Source of the DNA: Tindallia magadiensis
Lineage (GTDB): Bacteria; Bacillota; Clostridia; Peptostreptococcales; Tindalliaceae
Direction: 5' to 3'
Assembly (NCBI RefSeq): GCF_900113635.1
Contig: NZ_FOQA01000001.1
Coordinates: 558,001 to 622,000 of the forward strand
Length of the DNA: 64,000 nt
The translations under genes were made by a program, and so were the position numbers. Within the stretch, counting starts at the first letter, position 1. Each line of letters opens with the position of its first letter. This document shows, in pieces, positions 56,468 through 64,000 of the stretch. The notes below the pieces were generated by a model. It made no database searches. It was not told the origin of the DNA and worked only from the letters and a program-made list of their open reading frames with translations.

Positions 56468-57775
56468 TCAGCGTTTATTAGGGGTTTTTTTCATCATTTC
56501 ACTACTTCTTAACTGATGCAGTGCTTCGTGAACCGGTTGAAAGTGTGGTATCATTCTGCGTGCTCTATAGAGGTGCCATCTGGCTTTTTCCTGTTTTTCC
56601 AAAGCCATATATATTAATCCCAATTGATAATAAAGATAGCCGTTTTCATAGCCTTTTTCTAATATTTTTTTAATGTATTTTAAAGCTTCCTTCGGTTCAT
56701 TTAAGTGACGAAAGTAAATCTGTGATATATTCATCAGGGCATAATGATCCTCTGGGAAGATCTTGAGCACTTTTAGGTAGTAGTTTTTTGCCTTTTTATA
56801 CTGATCAGTTTCATAATAACAAGCTGCCATTCCAGCATAAATATCAGCGTGAATGTCTTCAGGCACTTCTTCTAGATTGCCATGTAGTGCTTTCCGATAA
56901 CATTGTAGGGCTGTCTTTAGATCTTCTTTTTCATATAGTATATCGGCCATTAATTTCCAGTAAAAGGAATTATCGATATCTTTTTCTAATACTTTTTTGA
57001 GTTCCGCGAAAGCCAGTTGGTAATGGCCGATATTACTTAACGCAATGATATAATTGTGCATCAAATATTGATGATATGGAAATTTCTTTAATGATCCTTT
57101 AAGCAAATCAATGGCCTTTTCCGCTTTTTCATTAAATAAATAAAAGTTACTGATATTCAATAAGGGTTCTGGAGAATCTGGTAATATTTTACATTGAAGC
57201 TTAAGGCATTTTTCTGCCCGTTGAAAAGAATCTACCTGATCATAGCGTATTGCAAGTTCTTCAAAAAGGGCATACCGATGATATTTTTTCAGAAAACCAG
57301 GTTTTAATTGTAACAACAACAAAAGCCCATGATAAGCGTTATCGAGCATATTATCCTTCAATAGTTTTTTTATCTCTCTAAAAAAAACTCGATAGCTTTC
57401 TTGATTTTGCGGCGTACTTTGAAAATGATATTTGCGAATCCAATTTTTTTCTAGCTCTTTATAAGGCAATGTCTTAACAGGATAAAATACCCATCCATTA
57501 AGCCTTTCTGGTCCTACTGTTTTACATAAATAATGCAATAGTTTTTTATCTAAATCATCATGAGTCGATTCAATTTTCAGCCAGTATCCCGGAATGCCAC
57601 GGTAAACCGTCTTCGCCTGAATGCTTCTAATTTCCAGTACTCTTTTATGGTTTTCCTGATCTGCATTATAGGCATCCCATAGCTGTCGTACATCGCTCTC
57701 CTTTGGAATACCAAGAATTTTCTGCACTACCTTTTTCTGTTCTGCACTATTTGGTGAGAATATATAATAGGTCAT
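56468..57775 (-). CDS. Tetratricopeptide-repeat protein
   Basis: A 435-residue soluble protein. The first 130 residues form an unrecognised domain (MTYYIFSPNSAEQKKVVQKI). From about residue 165 onward at least six TPR units follow, e.g. ALQCYRKALHGNLEEVPEDI and AKNYYLKVLKIFPEDHYAL. No signal peptide or membrane helix is visible, so it is probably a cytoplasmic scaffold. It lies 13 bp after the lipoprotein gene and 16 bp before the YibE/F gene, so these are likely one operon. Confidence 0.85.
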   Translation of the reverse strand: MTYYIFSPNSAEQKKVVQKILGIPKESDVRQLWDAYNADQENHKRVLEIRSIQAKTVYRGIPGYWLKIESTHDDLDKKLLHYLCKTVGPERLNGWVFYPVKTLPYKELEKNWIRKYHFQSTPQNQESYRVFFREIKKLLKDNMLDNAYHGLLLLLQLKPGFLKKYHRYALFEELAIRYDQVDSFQRAEKCLKLQCKILPDSPEPLLNISNFYLFNEKAEKAIDLLKGSLKKFPYHQYLMHNYIIALSNIGHYQLAFAELKKVLEKDIDNSFYWKLMADILYEKEDLKTALQCYRKALHGNLEEVPEDIHADIYAGMAACYYETDQYKKAKNYYLKVLKIFPEDHYALMNISQIYFRHLNEPKEALKYIKKILEKGYENGYLYYQLGLIYMALEKQEKARWHLYRARRMIPHFQPVHEALHQLRSSEMMKKTPNKR

Positions 57776-57788
57776 TTTTTCCCCTTCC

Positions 57789-59159
57789 TTATCGTATCAA
57801 CCAAGCCGCTTTTTCTTCATTCAATTTTTGACGGTAAAGTATCGCACCTTCTTTATTTTTTAATGCACCTACTTCCGTTATCTTATCAGAAAAGACCATC
57901 ACCTTTTCAGTTGTATTAAAATCCGTTCGAATGAGTTGTTTTTTTCCATTTGTCTCAGCAAAATAATAAATCTTTTTATCTTTTAAGAAAAAAAACGGAT
58001 TTTCTTCTGATAAATCATGATACATCACTGCTCCCGACCGATTATCCTGTATCAATAGTTCTTTCTTGTCATCTACACTACCTCTTATCAGCAGATACGT
58101 ATCACCATGGTAATAAACATCATCTTTTATACGTATCCTATGATCCCAGCGTGAAAGACGCACTGACTTTTCTATCTGTTGATGCAGATGTAAAATATTC
58201 AAACTGATTTCATTATCTTGACTTTTATTAGTATAGAGCGCATGGTATCCATCTGCCGAAATATATGGACCATCAATCACTTTTTCTCCTTCTGATAACT
58301 GGCCTAAAAGACTAATTTGACGACGTTCACGAAAATAAATTCCCACTTGCTGCGTTTTTGCATGACGAAATAAGAGAACACTGTCATCAAGTCCCCATGC
58401 AGCGTGACTACCCGGTATCCCATTTACTATTTTTCGCCCTGAGTCAGCGCCATAAATGCGTAAACCAAGTTCTTCCTTTGATGAATCAAGTATCTCAACA
58501 GATATATATCCACCCTCAGGAGAAACTTGTATTTGTATTTCTTCCGTTCCTAACTCAAGATCTATCTCTGTTTTTTTCTGATTCATCACATGATAACTGA
58601 TATACCGGCCTTTAGTATTTATCGGTACTATTATCCTGTTTCTTTTTTTATTTATCTTAAGGTCAGGAAAATGGTCAGCCTTTTCTAGCAGAAGATTTAC
58701 TGAATCATAGGCGTCGCCCCAGTGATGATTGATATTATATTGGCCCTCTCCATCTTGTGATATCACCAGAATACCCTTTGCACAAAAGAACATTTCCAAG
58801 ATCACTTGATCCAGCTTTTGGTAATAGTTGTTGATCCACTCCAGAGAAACAGAACTAACTCCCTCTCCTTCCGCATCAAATTCAAAAGCTTTCATTTTAC
58901 TAAAATCAGAAATCATCAAATTTCGAGACTGTTCACTGTCATCAATATGCCATTCGTAGCCAATCCAGTGAATATCCATCCCAAGATCTGTTGTTTCTAT
59001 TTGAGGTACCGTAAAAACTGGCAAAAACCAAGGTTTTTCCCAAGGCATTTCTACATCTATACCTTTTTTTTCTTCAATTTTCTCTCCCCCACAAGCCGCT
59101 AATAAAAAAATAGATAGGGCTCCCAGCATTAATATGATAAAATAATGATGTTTCTTCAC
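57789..59159 (-). CDS. Beta-propeller-like lipoprotein of unknown function
   Basis: A 456-residue lipoprotein with a clear signal peptide and lipobox (IFLLAACGG, cysteine about residue 23). The mature protein is beta-rich and has repeated blade-like segments (ISPEGGYISVEIL type, GPYISADGYHALYTN), as in TolB/WD-like propellers. No enzymatic motif is seen. Start is GTG at 59159 with a weak GGAAT before it. It is divergent from the metallo-beta-lactamase gene and opens a run of envelope-related genes ending at comEC. I do not recognise a named family. Confidence 0.7.
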   Translation of the reverse strand: MKKHHYFIILMLGALSIFLLAACGGEKIEEKKGIDVEMPWEKPWFLPVFTVPQIETTDLGMDIHWIGYEWHIDDSEQSRNLMISDFSKMKAFEFDAEGEGVSSVSLEWINNYYQKLDQVILEMFFCAKGILVISQDGEGQYNINHHWGDAYDSVNLLLEKADHFPDLKINKKRNRIIVPINTKGRYISYHVMNQKKTEIDLELGTEEIQIQVSPEGGYISVEILDSSKEELGLRIYGADSGRKIVNGIPGSHAAWGLDDSVLLFRHAKTQQVGIYFRERRQISLLGQLSEGEKVIDGPYISADGYHALYTNKSQDNEISLNILHLHQQIEKSVRLSRWDHRIRIKDDVYYHGDTYLLIRGSVDDKKELLIQDNRSGAVMYHDLSEENPFFFLKDKKIYYFAETNGKKQLIRTDFNTTEKVMVFSDKITEVGALKNKEGAILYRQKLNEEKAAWLIR

Positions 59160-59234
59160 AGCATTCCACTCTTTCCTAGTAATTGCTTCGTCCTAACCGA
59201 TAGTCATCCCGATAACAGACAGGAGCCTACTCCC

Positions 59235-60197
59235 ATGAATATACGTATAAAATACCTATTTCTCTTGTTGACAGCCAGCATTCTATTCTTTGGCTGCTTT
59301 GGAAAATCCCATTCAGAGTATTTAGCGATTCATATGATCGATGTTGGTCAAGGGGATAGTTTTTTAATAAAAACACCAGAAGGAACTTCCATCCTTATCG
59401 ATGGCGGTTCTCCTCAATACGGCGATGATGTCGTAGCCTATTTGAAACGCGAAGAAGTAAAACAAATTGATTATTTGATTGCAACTCATCCTCACTCGGA
59501 TCATATCGGCGGGCTTATTACCGTAATGAAAGAGTTTCAGGTAGAAAATCTGATTCTTCCAGAAGTTTCCCATACAAGCCAACTATTCGAATCTTTTTTA
59601 GATGAGGCTTCTACGAGTGGTGCTCGAATTTCCCCTGTAAAAAAGTCCTTCCGTCACTCATTGGAAGACGATATTTTTTTCGACATACTTCACACAGGTG
59701 TTCATTATGGTGCGCACTTAAACAACTGGTCCGTCGTCCTTCGACTCACTCATCATGATATGTCTTTTCTCTTTACCGGTGACTTAGAGTCAGAAGCTGA
59801 AATGGATCTTTTGAACCAGTTCTCCTCTAAAAAATTAGCTTCCGAAGTACTAAAGGTTGGGCATCACGGAAGTAATACATCAACCACTCCTTCTTTTTTA
59901 CAGGTGGTCAACCCTCAGGTTGCACTAATATCCTGTGGAGTAAACAATCAATACGGACACCCCAACACAGAAGTTATTAATCGTTTAGAGAAAAGTGGCG
60001 TTTGGATCTACAGGACTGATCTTCAAGGAAACGTCGTACTATATAGCGATGGACACAAGGTATGGTCTCATCAAGCGCCAGTCAATTTAGATCCAATCTC
60101 TTCGTCGAATATCAAGCCTTCTTTTCACGGCTTCCTTATTAATAGCTTTCCCTTGCTCACAGCTCACATCATACCATTTAAGAAAGAAGTCGTCTAG
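59235..60197 (+). CDS. ComEC-type metallo-beta-lactamase-fold lipoprotein
   Basis: A 320-residue secreted hydrolase. The signal peptide ends in a lipobox (ASILFFGC). The MBL domain shows IHMIDVGQGDSFLIKTPEG, THPHSDHIGG (zinc ligands), FTGDLE, VGHHGSNTSTT and QYGHPNTEV. This is the same domain that forms the C-terminus of full-length ComEC, where it is thought to degrade one strand of incoming DNA. The start was chosen at ATG 59235, after AGGAG. Its last 37 codons run antisense into the neighbouring methyltransferase gene. Confidence 0.9.
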   Translation: MNIRIKYLFLLLTASILFFGCFGKSHSEYLAIHMIDVGQGDSFLIKTPEGTSILIDGGSPQYGDDVVAYLKREEVKQIDYLIATHPHSDHIGGLITVMKEFQVENLILPEVSHTSQLFESFLDEASTSGARISPVKKSFRHSLEDDIFFDILHTGVHYGAHLNNWSVVLRLTHHDMSFLFTGDLESEAEMDLLNQFSSKKLASEVLKVGHHGSNTSTTPSFLQVVNPQVALISCGVNNQYGHPNTEVINRLEKSGVWIYRTDLQGNVVLYSDGHKVWSHQAPVNLDPISSSNIKPSFHGFLINSFPLLTAHIIPFKKEVV

Positions 60198-62258
60198 CTG
60201 TTGCCATAGATCATTACGAAGTTCATCACTGATATTATCCTCTTTTATTAAGTCGTTTACCAACGTAACTACTTTTTCTTCTGACGTACTATCCTTTGGT
60301 GTTGGTACAGGTACTGCTTTTAACGGAGTAGCATATAACTCCAGGTCATTTCCTTTTGTTTTTCCAAAATAGGAAAGCCATGCGTAGCACAAGGAAGAGT
60401 TCAACCATCCTATTAAGTAGAGAGGAGAAAACCAGGCTTCCGGCTTTGTCTGGATATAATACACATCAGCACTTGCATACCAGCTATCCTTTGACCAGGC
60501 AAACATATTGTATGTCGCACGTTGTGGCACAACAATCTTAGGCTTTTCAAACATTGTTTGCTTACGAGGCCAGTGTAGCGAATACCATTTCCTCATATTT
60601 TTATAAACTTCTCGGCGGTTTTGCAAAATTGGACGATATCTTTCCAAATGACGATAAATAGAAGGGTATTCTTCTATCTTTGACATATTCTTATCCGTTA
60701 TATAGAGAATATATTGATCTTCTCGCTTTCGGACCCGAAAAGGCAAAATATCACTATTCTTATGAAAGGGCTTTAGAAATTGCTTTTCTTCCTCCGTAAG
60801 GTTTAACGCTTCCACCTCCTGCTTCTGCAAAACAAATATTCCTTTGTTTTTATTCCATTCCGGACAAATTTCTCGATGTTTTTCTGTCACTTTATCCGCT
60901 CCACTAACCAACCCCTGATTAATATAACAAAAATCACTAAGTCGGTAGGCTGTCTTTTTCATGATACTATCCAGCACTGATTTATCGATTGGTGAATATT
61001 TTAGCAGTAACTGACCTCGAGTGTCAAAAATGTCATTTGCATTTTCAAAAATGCGGTATGAACATCCCGGAATATCTCCTTCAATACCATTTTCTTCCAA
61101 TAGCTTAAAGAATTTATCCGGCGCCTGTTCCTTGGCCTTAGGAAATAAAATTTTCACCTGGCTGTCTTCTGCTGTTTTTTTATATAAACTATAGATCAAG
61201 TTGTGTTGACCTTTCGCTTGATGAAAAACTTTCATGTCACCAAGTTGTATCATCCACTTTGGTTTCAATTCCTCCTTTATGTACTTACGAAGTTTTTTTG
61301 CTCCATCAGCCGTCGCAAAGTACGAGGTGGTGATGTAGCATAACCTTCCGCCTTCTTTCAGAAGTTCTGACCCACGATAAATAAAATAGTAAAAATAATC
61401 CATGCTTCGTTCGTAATAATGTTTTCCAAACTCTGTTTCTTTGATGTAGGTGAAAACATTCCGATTTCCTTTTTCCCCTATATATGGTGGGTTTCCAATG
61501 ATAAGATCAAACTTTTCTTGTTGAGACACTTCCCACAATAATCCATCTTCACAAAAAATAGATGGTTTAAGGTGTTGTTGAACTCTCACAGGCAATTCCA
61601 GTCGAATCAATATTTCAGCCAGTACAGCTGCTTCTGGCTCTTTTTCAATGCCTATCAACTGTTTTTCAAATATATGAAGGGTACTTACTTCCCAAGGGGT
61701 GTATTCTTGATGGTTATCGACTACCTCTGTCTGTAAACTCGCTAAATGTCGATAGCATTCTCTTAAAAAAACACCACTTCCACAAGAAATATCCGCAATT
61801 CGTATTGATTTGATTTTATCGATGTAATCTATGTTACAGGAAGAACGCCTGACATTCTGAATTAAATCATCCAACGATTGTTTTACCATAAAAGAAGCCA
61901 TTGCTTGATCTGTGTAGAAACTTCCTGTTTTCGCCTTATATCCACTGCCTAGTATTTCTTGATAAAAACTTTCTAGTTCTGCGATTTGAGGTATATCGTC
62001 TAATCGATTCAGGCACAGCATATCATTCCGCATTCGGTGATCAACACATTGGTCGAAGATCTCAAATTTTTGTCTAAGATCATTACAGCTTTCTTGTTTC
62101 AAACTATTCAACACAAAGGAGGTTTTAGGTTCATCTAAAGCGTCCGCAAGACAGCGGGCCAAGATCCATAAAAAAACAGGACCAGCTTCAACGACATGCT
62201 TTTTCGTCATATCCATCACTACTTTCCTACACGCTTCAAACCATTCAGATGAGTTCAT
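60087..62258 (-). CDS. Eco57I-type N6-adenine DNA methyltransferase, apparently without nuclease
   Basis: A 723-residue class I SAM-dependent DNA methyltransferase. Motif I is IADISCGSGVFL (about residues 154-165), motif IV is NPPY (about 256-259, LIIGNPPYIGEKG). Only about 110 residues precede GSFYTD, too few for the PD-(D/E)XK nuclease of type IIG enzymes. A C-terminal target-recognition region (about 400-700) is present (KPKIVVPQRATYN, LYLIGWLNSSLCYAWL). No restriction gene adjoins. It is therefore probably an orphan m6A methyltransferase. The start follows GAAGGAG. Confidence 0.9.
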   Translation of the reverse strand: MNSSEWFEACRKVVMDMTKKHVVEAGPVFLWILARCLADALDEPKTSFVLNSLKQESCNDLRQKFEIFDQCVDHRMRNDMLCLNRLDDIPQIAELESFYQEILGSGYKAKTGSFYTDQAMASFMVKQSLDDLIQNVRRSSCNIDYIDKIKSIRIADISCGSGVFLRECYRHLASLQTEVVDNHQEYTPWEVSTLHIFEKQLIGIEKEPEAAVLAEILIRLELPVRVQQHLKPSIFCEDGLLWEVSQQEKFDLIIGNPPYIGEKGNRNVFTYIKETEFGKHYYERSMDYFYYFIYRGSELLKEGGRLCYITTSYFATADGAKKLRKYIKEELKPKWMIQLGDMKVFHQAKGQHNLIYSLYKKTAEDSQVKILFPKAKEQAPDKFFKLLEENGIEGDIPGCSYRIFENANDIFDTRGQLLLKYSPIDKSVLDSIMKKTAYRLSDFCYINQGLVSGADKVTEKHREICPEWNKNKGIFVLQKQEVEALNLTEEEKQFLKPFHKNSDILPFRVRKREDQYILYITDKNMSKIEEYPSIYRHLERYRPILQNRREVYKNMRKWYSLHWPRKQTMFEKPKIVVPQRATYNMFAWSKDSWYASADVYYIQTKPEAWFSPLYLIGWLNSSLCYAWLSYFGKTKGNDLELYATPLKAVPVPTPKDSTSEEKVVTLVNDLIKEDNISDELRNDLWQQLDDFFLKWYDVSCEQGKAINKEAVKRRLDIRRRDWI

Positions 62259-62443
62259 AAACTTGTCTCCTTCTATCCATTATTTTCACCAATTATTATA
62301 CCATAATAAACAGAATTCTTAGCTTCTATGAAGTTTTATAGGCAAGCTGTCAATAATTGACCTTTCAGGTGGGTACATATCTAGTGCCTTTAGTAATGAT
62401 CTCACCATTTAATACCGATAATAAAGATGAAGGGGTGAATCCT

Positions 62444-63112
62444 ATGTCTAAAATTTCTTCTGTTAATAAAGATCGCATATCCACTTATTATGTAAATAGA
62501 AAAATTAACAACCAACAAGTTTCCACTGTCGATAAATTAGAAAAAATAAATCCTATTCAAGGCAGCATGTCTAACTCAAGCGAAAATTTCCTTTTGTTTT
62601 CGGATATGTTTTATGGTAAAATTCGAGATCTAAAGCAATTCTATAAAAAGTTTTATGCTCACGAACAAGCATTGGATAATGCGTTGGAAAAATTCAAAAA
62701 AAATGAACGCGAAGAAGAAACAGAAGATTGGGTTTCAATCATCGTTGAGTTATTCAACAAATATAACCAGGCATTGGATAGTTTGAAGGAATTTGAAAAG
62801 GAATTAGGGATCGATCATAGTTCGAAAATTGTTGATATTGTTCGACGTTACCGTTCATCCCTCGAAAACATTGGCGTCCTATTGCGACCAGGTGGTCGTT
62901 TAGATGCAGATCCTCAATTGATCGAAAAAAAATTACAAGAAAATCCTACTCATATGGATTTTTTATTCTACTATCGCCAAGGCTTGTTATATGAATTAAA
63001 TGATATTTTTAAAAAAATTCAAGCAAAGCCTAATCAAAGTGTCTTTAATGAAAAAGTAGACCAGGTAGTCAAACAATATACCAGTGGGCACATTGTTGAT
63101 GATCAATCCTGA
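62444..63112 (+). CDS. Hypothetical helical protein with FliD-like segment
   Basis: A 222-residue soluble helical protein. Near residue 165 the stretch IGVLLRPGGRLDADPQLIEK followed by LQENP resembles the C-terminal part of flagellar cap protein FliD, where a similar G-L-D-L-NP pattern occurs. The start at 62444 follows GGGGTGAA; an upstream extension to 62357 lacks support. It lies 31 bp before the AlaX-type gene. No named family recognised; the FliD likeness is weak. Confidence 0.65.
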   Translation: MSKISSVNKDRISTYYVNRKINNQQVSTVDKLEKINPIQGSMSNSSENFLLFSDMFYGKIRDLKQFYKKFYAHEQALDNALEKFKKNEREEETEDWVSIIVELFNKYNQALDSLKEFEKELGIDHSSKIVDIVRRYRSSLENIGVLLRPGGRLDADPQLIEKKLQENPTHMDFLFYYRQGLLYELNDIFKKIQAKPNQSVFNEKVDQVVKQYTSGHIVDDQS

Positions 63113-63143
63113 ATATGCTATTTATCACCTAGGAGGAGCATTT

Positions 63144-64000
63144 ATGATAACCGAAAAACAGTACTGGAGTAACCCTTATCTTACAGAATTTGTTAGCGTG
63201 ATTCAAAAGGTTGAAGAAGAACCGTCTGACCCTAAACATATGCGGATACAACTAAACTCAACCATTTTTTATCCAGAAGGCGGAGGTCAACCTTCTGACT
63301 TGGGAAATATTAATGACCATCCGGTTCTTCACGTCTATGAAGAAAGCGGAGTAATTTGGCATGTTGTAGACGCTGTTTTTAATCCAGCAGAAAAGATCTC
63401 AGGGACTATTGATTGGAATCGTCGTTTTGATCACATGCAACAACATCTTGGTCAGCATTTGCTTTCTGCTTTATTAGAAAAACATCATCAGGCAAAAACC
63501 GTTGGATTTCATCTTGGGGCGGAACATGTAACGATCGATATCAACCATAAAAATTTAACTCCTGTCGAACTAAGCCATTTGGAATCTATGTGTAATGATC
63601 TTATTCAAGCCAATTTACCTGTTTCCTCTACTATTTCCAATGTTTTTGATAGCCATAATTCCAACACTCGAAATGATATCGCCTCACCTTCCATTCAAGA
63701 AAATCTAAGAATTATTGAAGTTGAAAATGTTGACCGATGCGCTTGTGGCGGTACTCACCCTCGTCAAACAGGGGAGGTTGGTCTCATAAAAATATTAAAA
63801 TGCGAAAACCATAAAGATGGCCTCCGCCTCACTTTTATTAGCGGAAAAAGAGCAAATATGTTTTTTCAATCTCTCTATCAAGAAATGCGCTCCTTATCCA
63901 CCAGCTTATCTGTCAACTGGCAAGAGCTTAAAACAACTGTTGATCACTTAATGCTCGAAAAAAAAGAATTATTTCAAAAAAACCGCCAGATTTCTTCTGA
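63144..64000 (+). CDS. Alanyl-tRNA editing protein (AlaX/AlaRS-related), 3' end outside window
   Basis: Removes serine or glycine wrongly attached to tRNA-Ala. The editing domain shows FYPEGGGQPSD, the zinc motif HMQQHLGQHLLSA (about residue 100) and CACGGTHPRQTGEVG (about 201). A helical stretch after residue 240 suggests a longer AlaX with a C-terminal DHHA1-type domain, which lies beyond the window. The start follows AGGAGGAG. At least 285 codons are present. Confidence 0.9.
   Translation, partial: MITEKQYWSNPYLTEFVSVIQKVEEEPSDPKHMRIQLNSTIFYPEGGGQPSDLGNINDHPVLHVYEESGVIWHVVDAVFNPAEKISGTIDWNRRFDHMQQHLGQHLLSALLEKHHQAKTVGFHLGAEHVTIDINHKNLTPVELSHLESMCNDLIQANLPVSSTISNVFDSHNSNTRNDIASPSIQENLRIIEVENVDRCACGGTHPRQTGEVGLIKILKCENHKDGLRLTFISGKRANMFFQSLYQEMRSLSTSLSVNWQELKTTVDHLMLEKKELFQKNRQISS

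Noticed and set aside
59145-59234. An N-terminal extension of the metallo-beta-lactamase lipoprotein
   Set aside because: It would bury the signal peptide and overlaps the divergent lipoprotein start; the ATG at 59235 has its own ribosome binding site.
60087-62258. A complete restriction-modification or BREX/PglX-type defence system
   Set aside because: Only one methyltransferase gene is present, with no nuclease, specificity, PglZ or Brx partner nearby.

Overview
The window looks like chromosome from a low-GC Gram-positive anaerobe of the class Clostridia. The evidence is the AT-rich sequence, strong AGGAGG-type ribosome binding sites, a TAXI-TRAP transporter, a PPi-type phosphofructokinase, and the clostridial order comEC-holA-rpsT-lepA-hemW-hrcA-grpE-dnaK-dnaJ-prmA-rsmE-mtaB-HIT-rpsU-yqeY-nfeD-floA-phoH-pgpH-ybeY-dgkA-cdd-era-recO. 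Some products recall alkaliphilic Alkaliphilus/Tindallia-like lineages, but that is impression only. No rRNA, tRNA, CRISPR array, phage or transposase was seen. Most genes lie on the minus strand.

1-5.6 kb is the accessory-looking left end: a chemoreceptor broken by one in-frame TAA, an ECF sigma factor with a membrane anti-sigma partner behind an ECF-type promoter, and rlmD. About 116 bp covering the last codons of rlmD and its downstream flank is repeated directly on the far side of the sigma locus.

5.6-17.5 kb mixes housekeeping genes: a SAM methyltransferase, pssA, fba, a phosphoesterase beside a RelQ-type alarmone synthetase, gap, a small P-loop protein, a radical-SAM protein, a UspA-like protein, prfC, an EamA permease and a PPi-type PFK.

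17.5-21.7 kb is the riboflavin operon ribD-ribE-ribBA-ribH followed by ndk, behind a consensus promoter, an FMN riboswitch and an intrinsic terminator.

21.7-45.4 kb is the conserved translation, heat-shock and cell-envelope block. It contains the CIRCE-controlled hrcA operon. Four genes that often sit in this block in endospore formers (yqfC, yqfD, gpr, spoIIP) are missing from their usual slots.

45.4-52.0 kb holds a compact uptake and sensing module: a TAXI binding lipoprotein, a fused TRAP permease, a histidine kinase whose sensor is itself a solute-binding domain, and a sigma-54 activator. A sigma-54 promoter (GG-N10-GC) precedes the first gene, so the module appears to control itself.

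52.1-64 kb carries holA, an isochorismatase-fold hydrolase, a ComEC lacking its metallo-beta-lactamase domain, YibE/F, a TPR protein, a beta-propeller-like lipoprotein, a separate ComEC-type metallo-beta-lactamase lipoprotein, an Eco57I-type adenine methyltransferase with no visible nuclease partner, a FliD-like helical protein and a partial AlaX-type editing protein.
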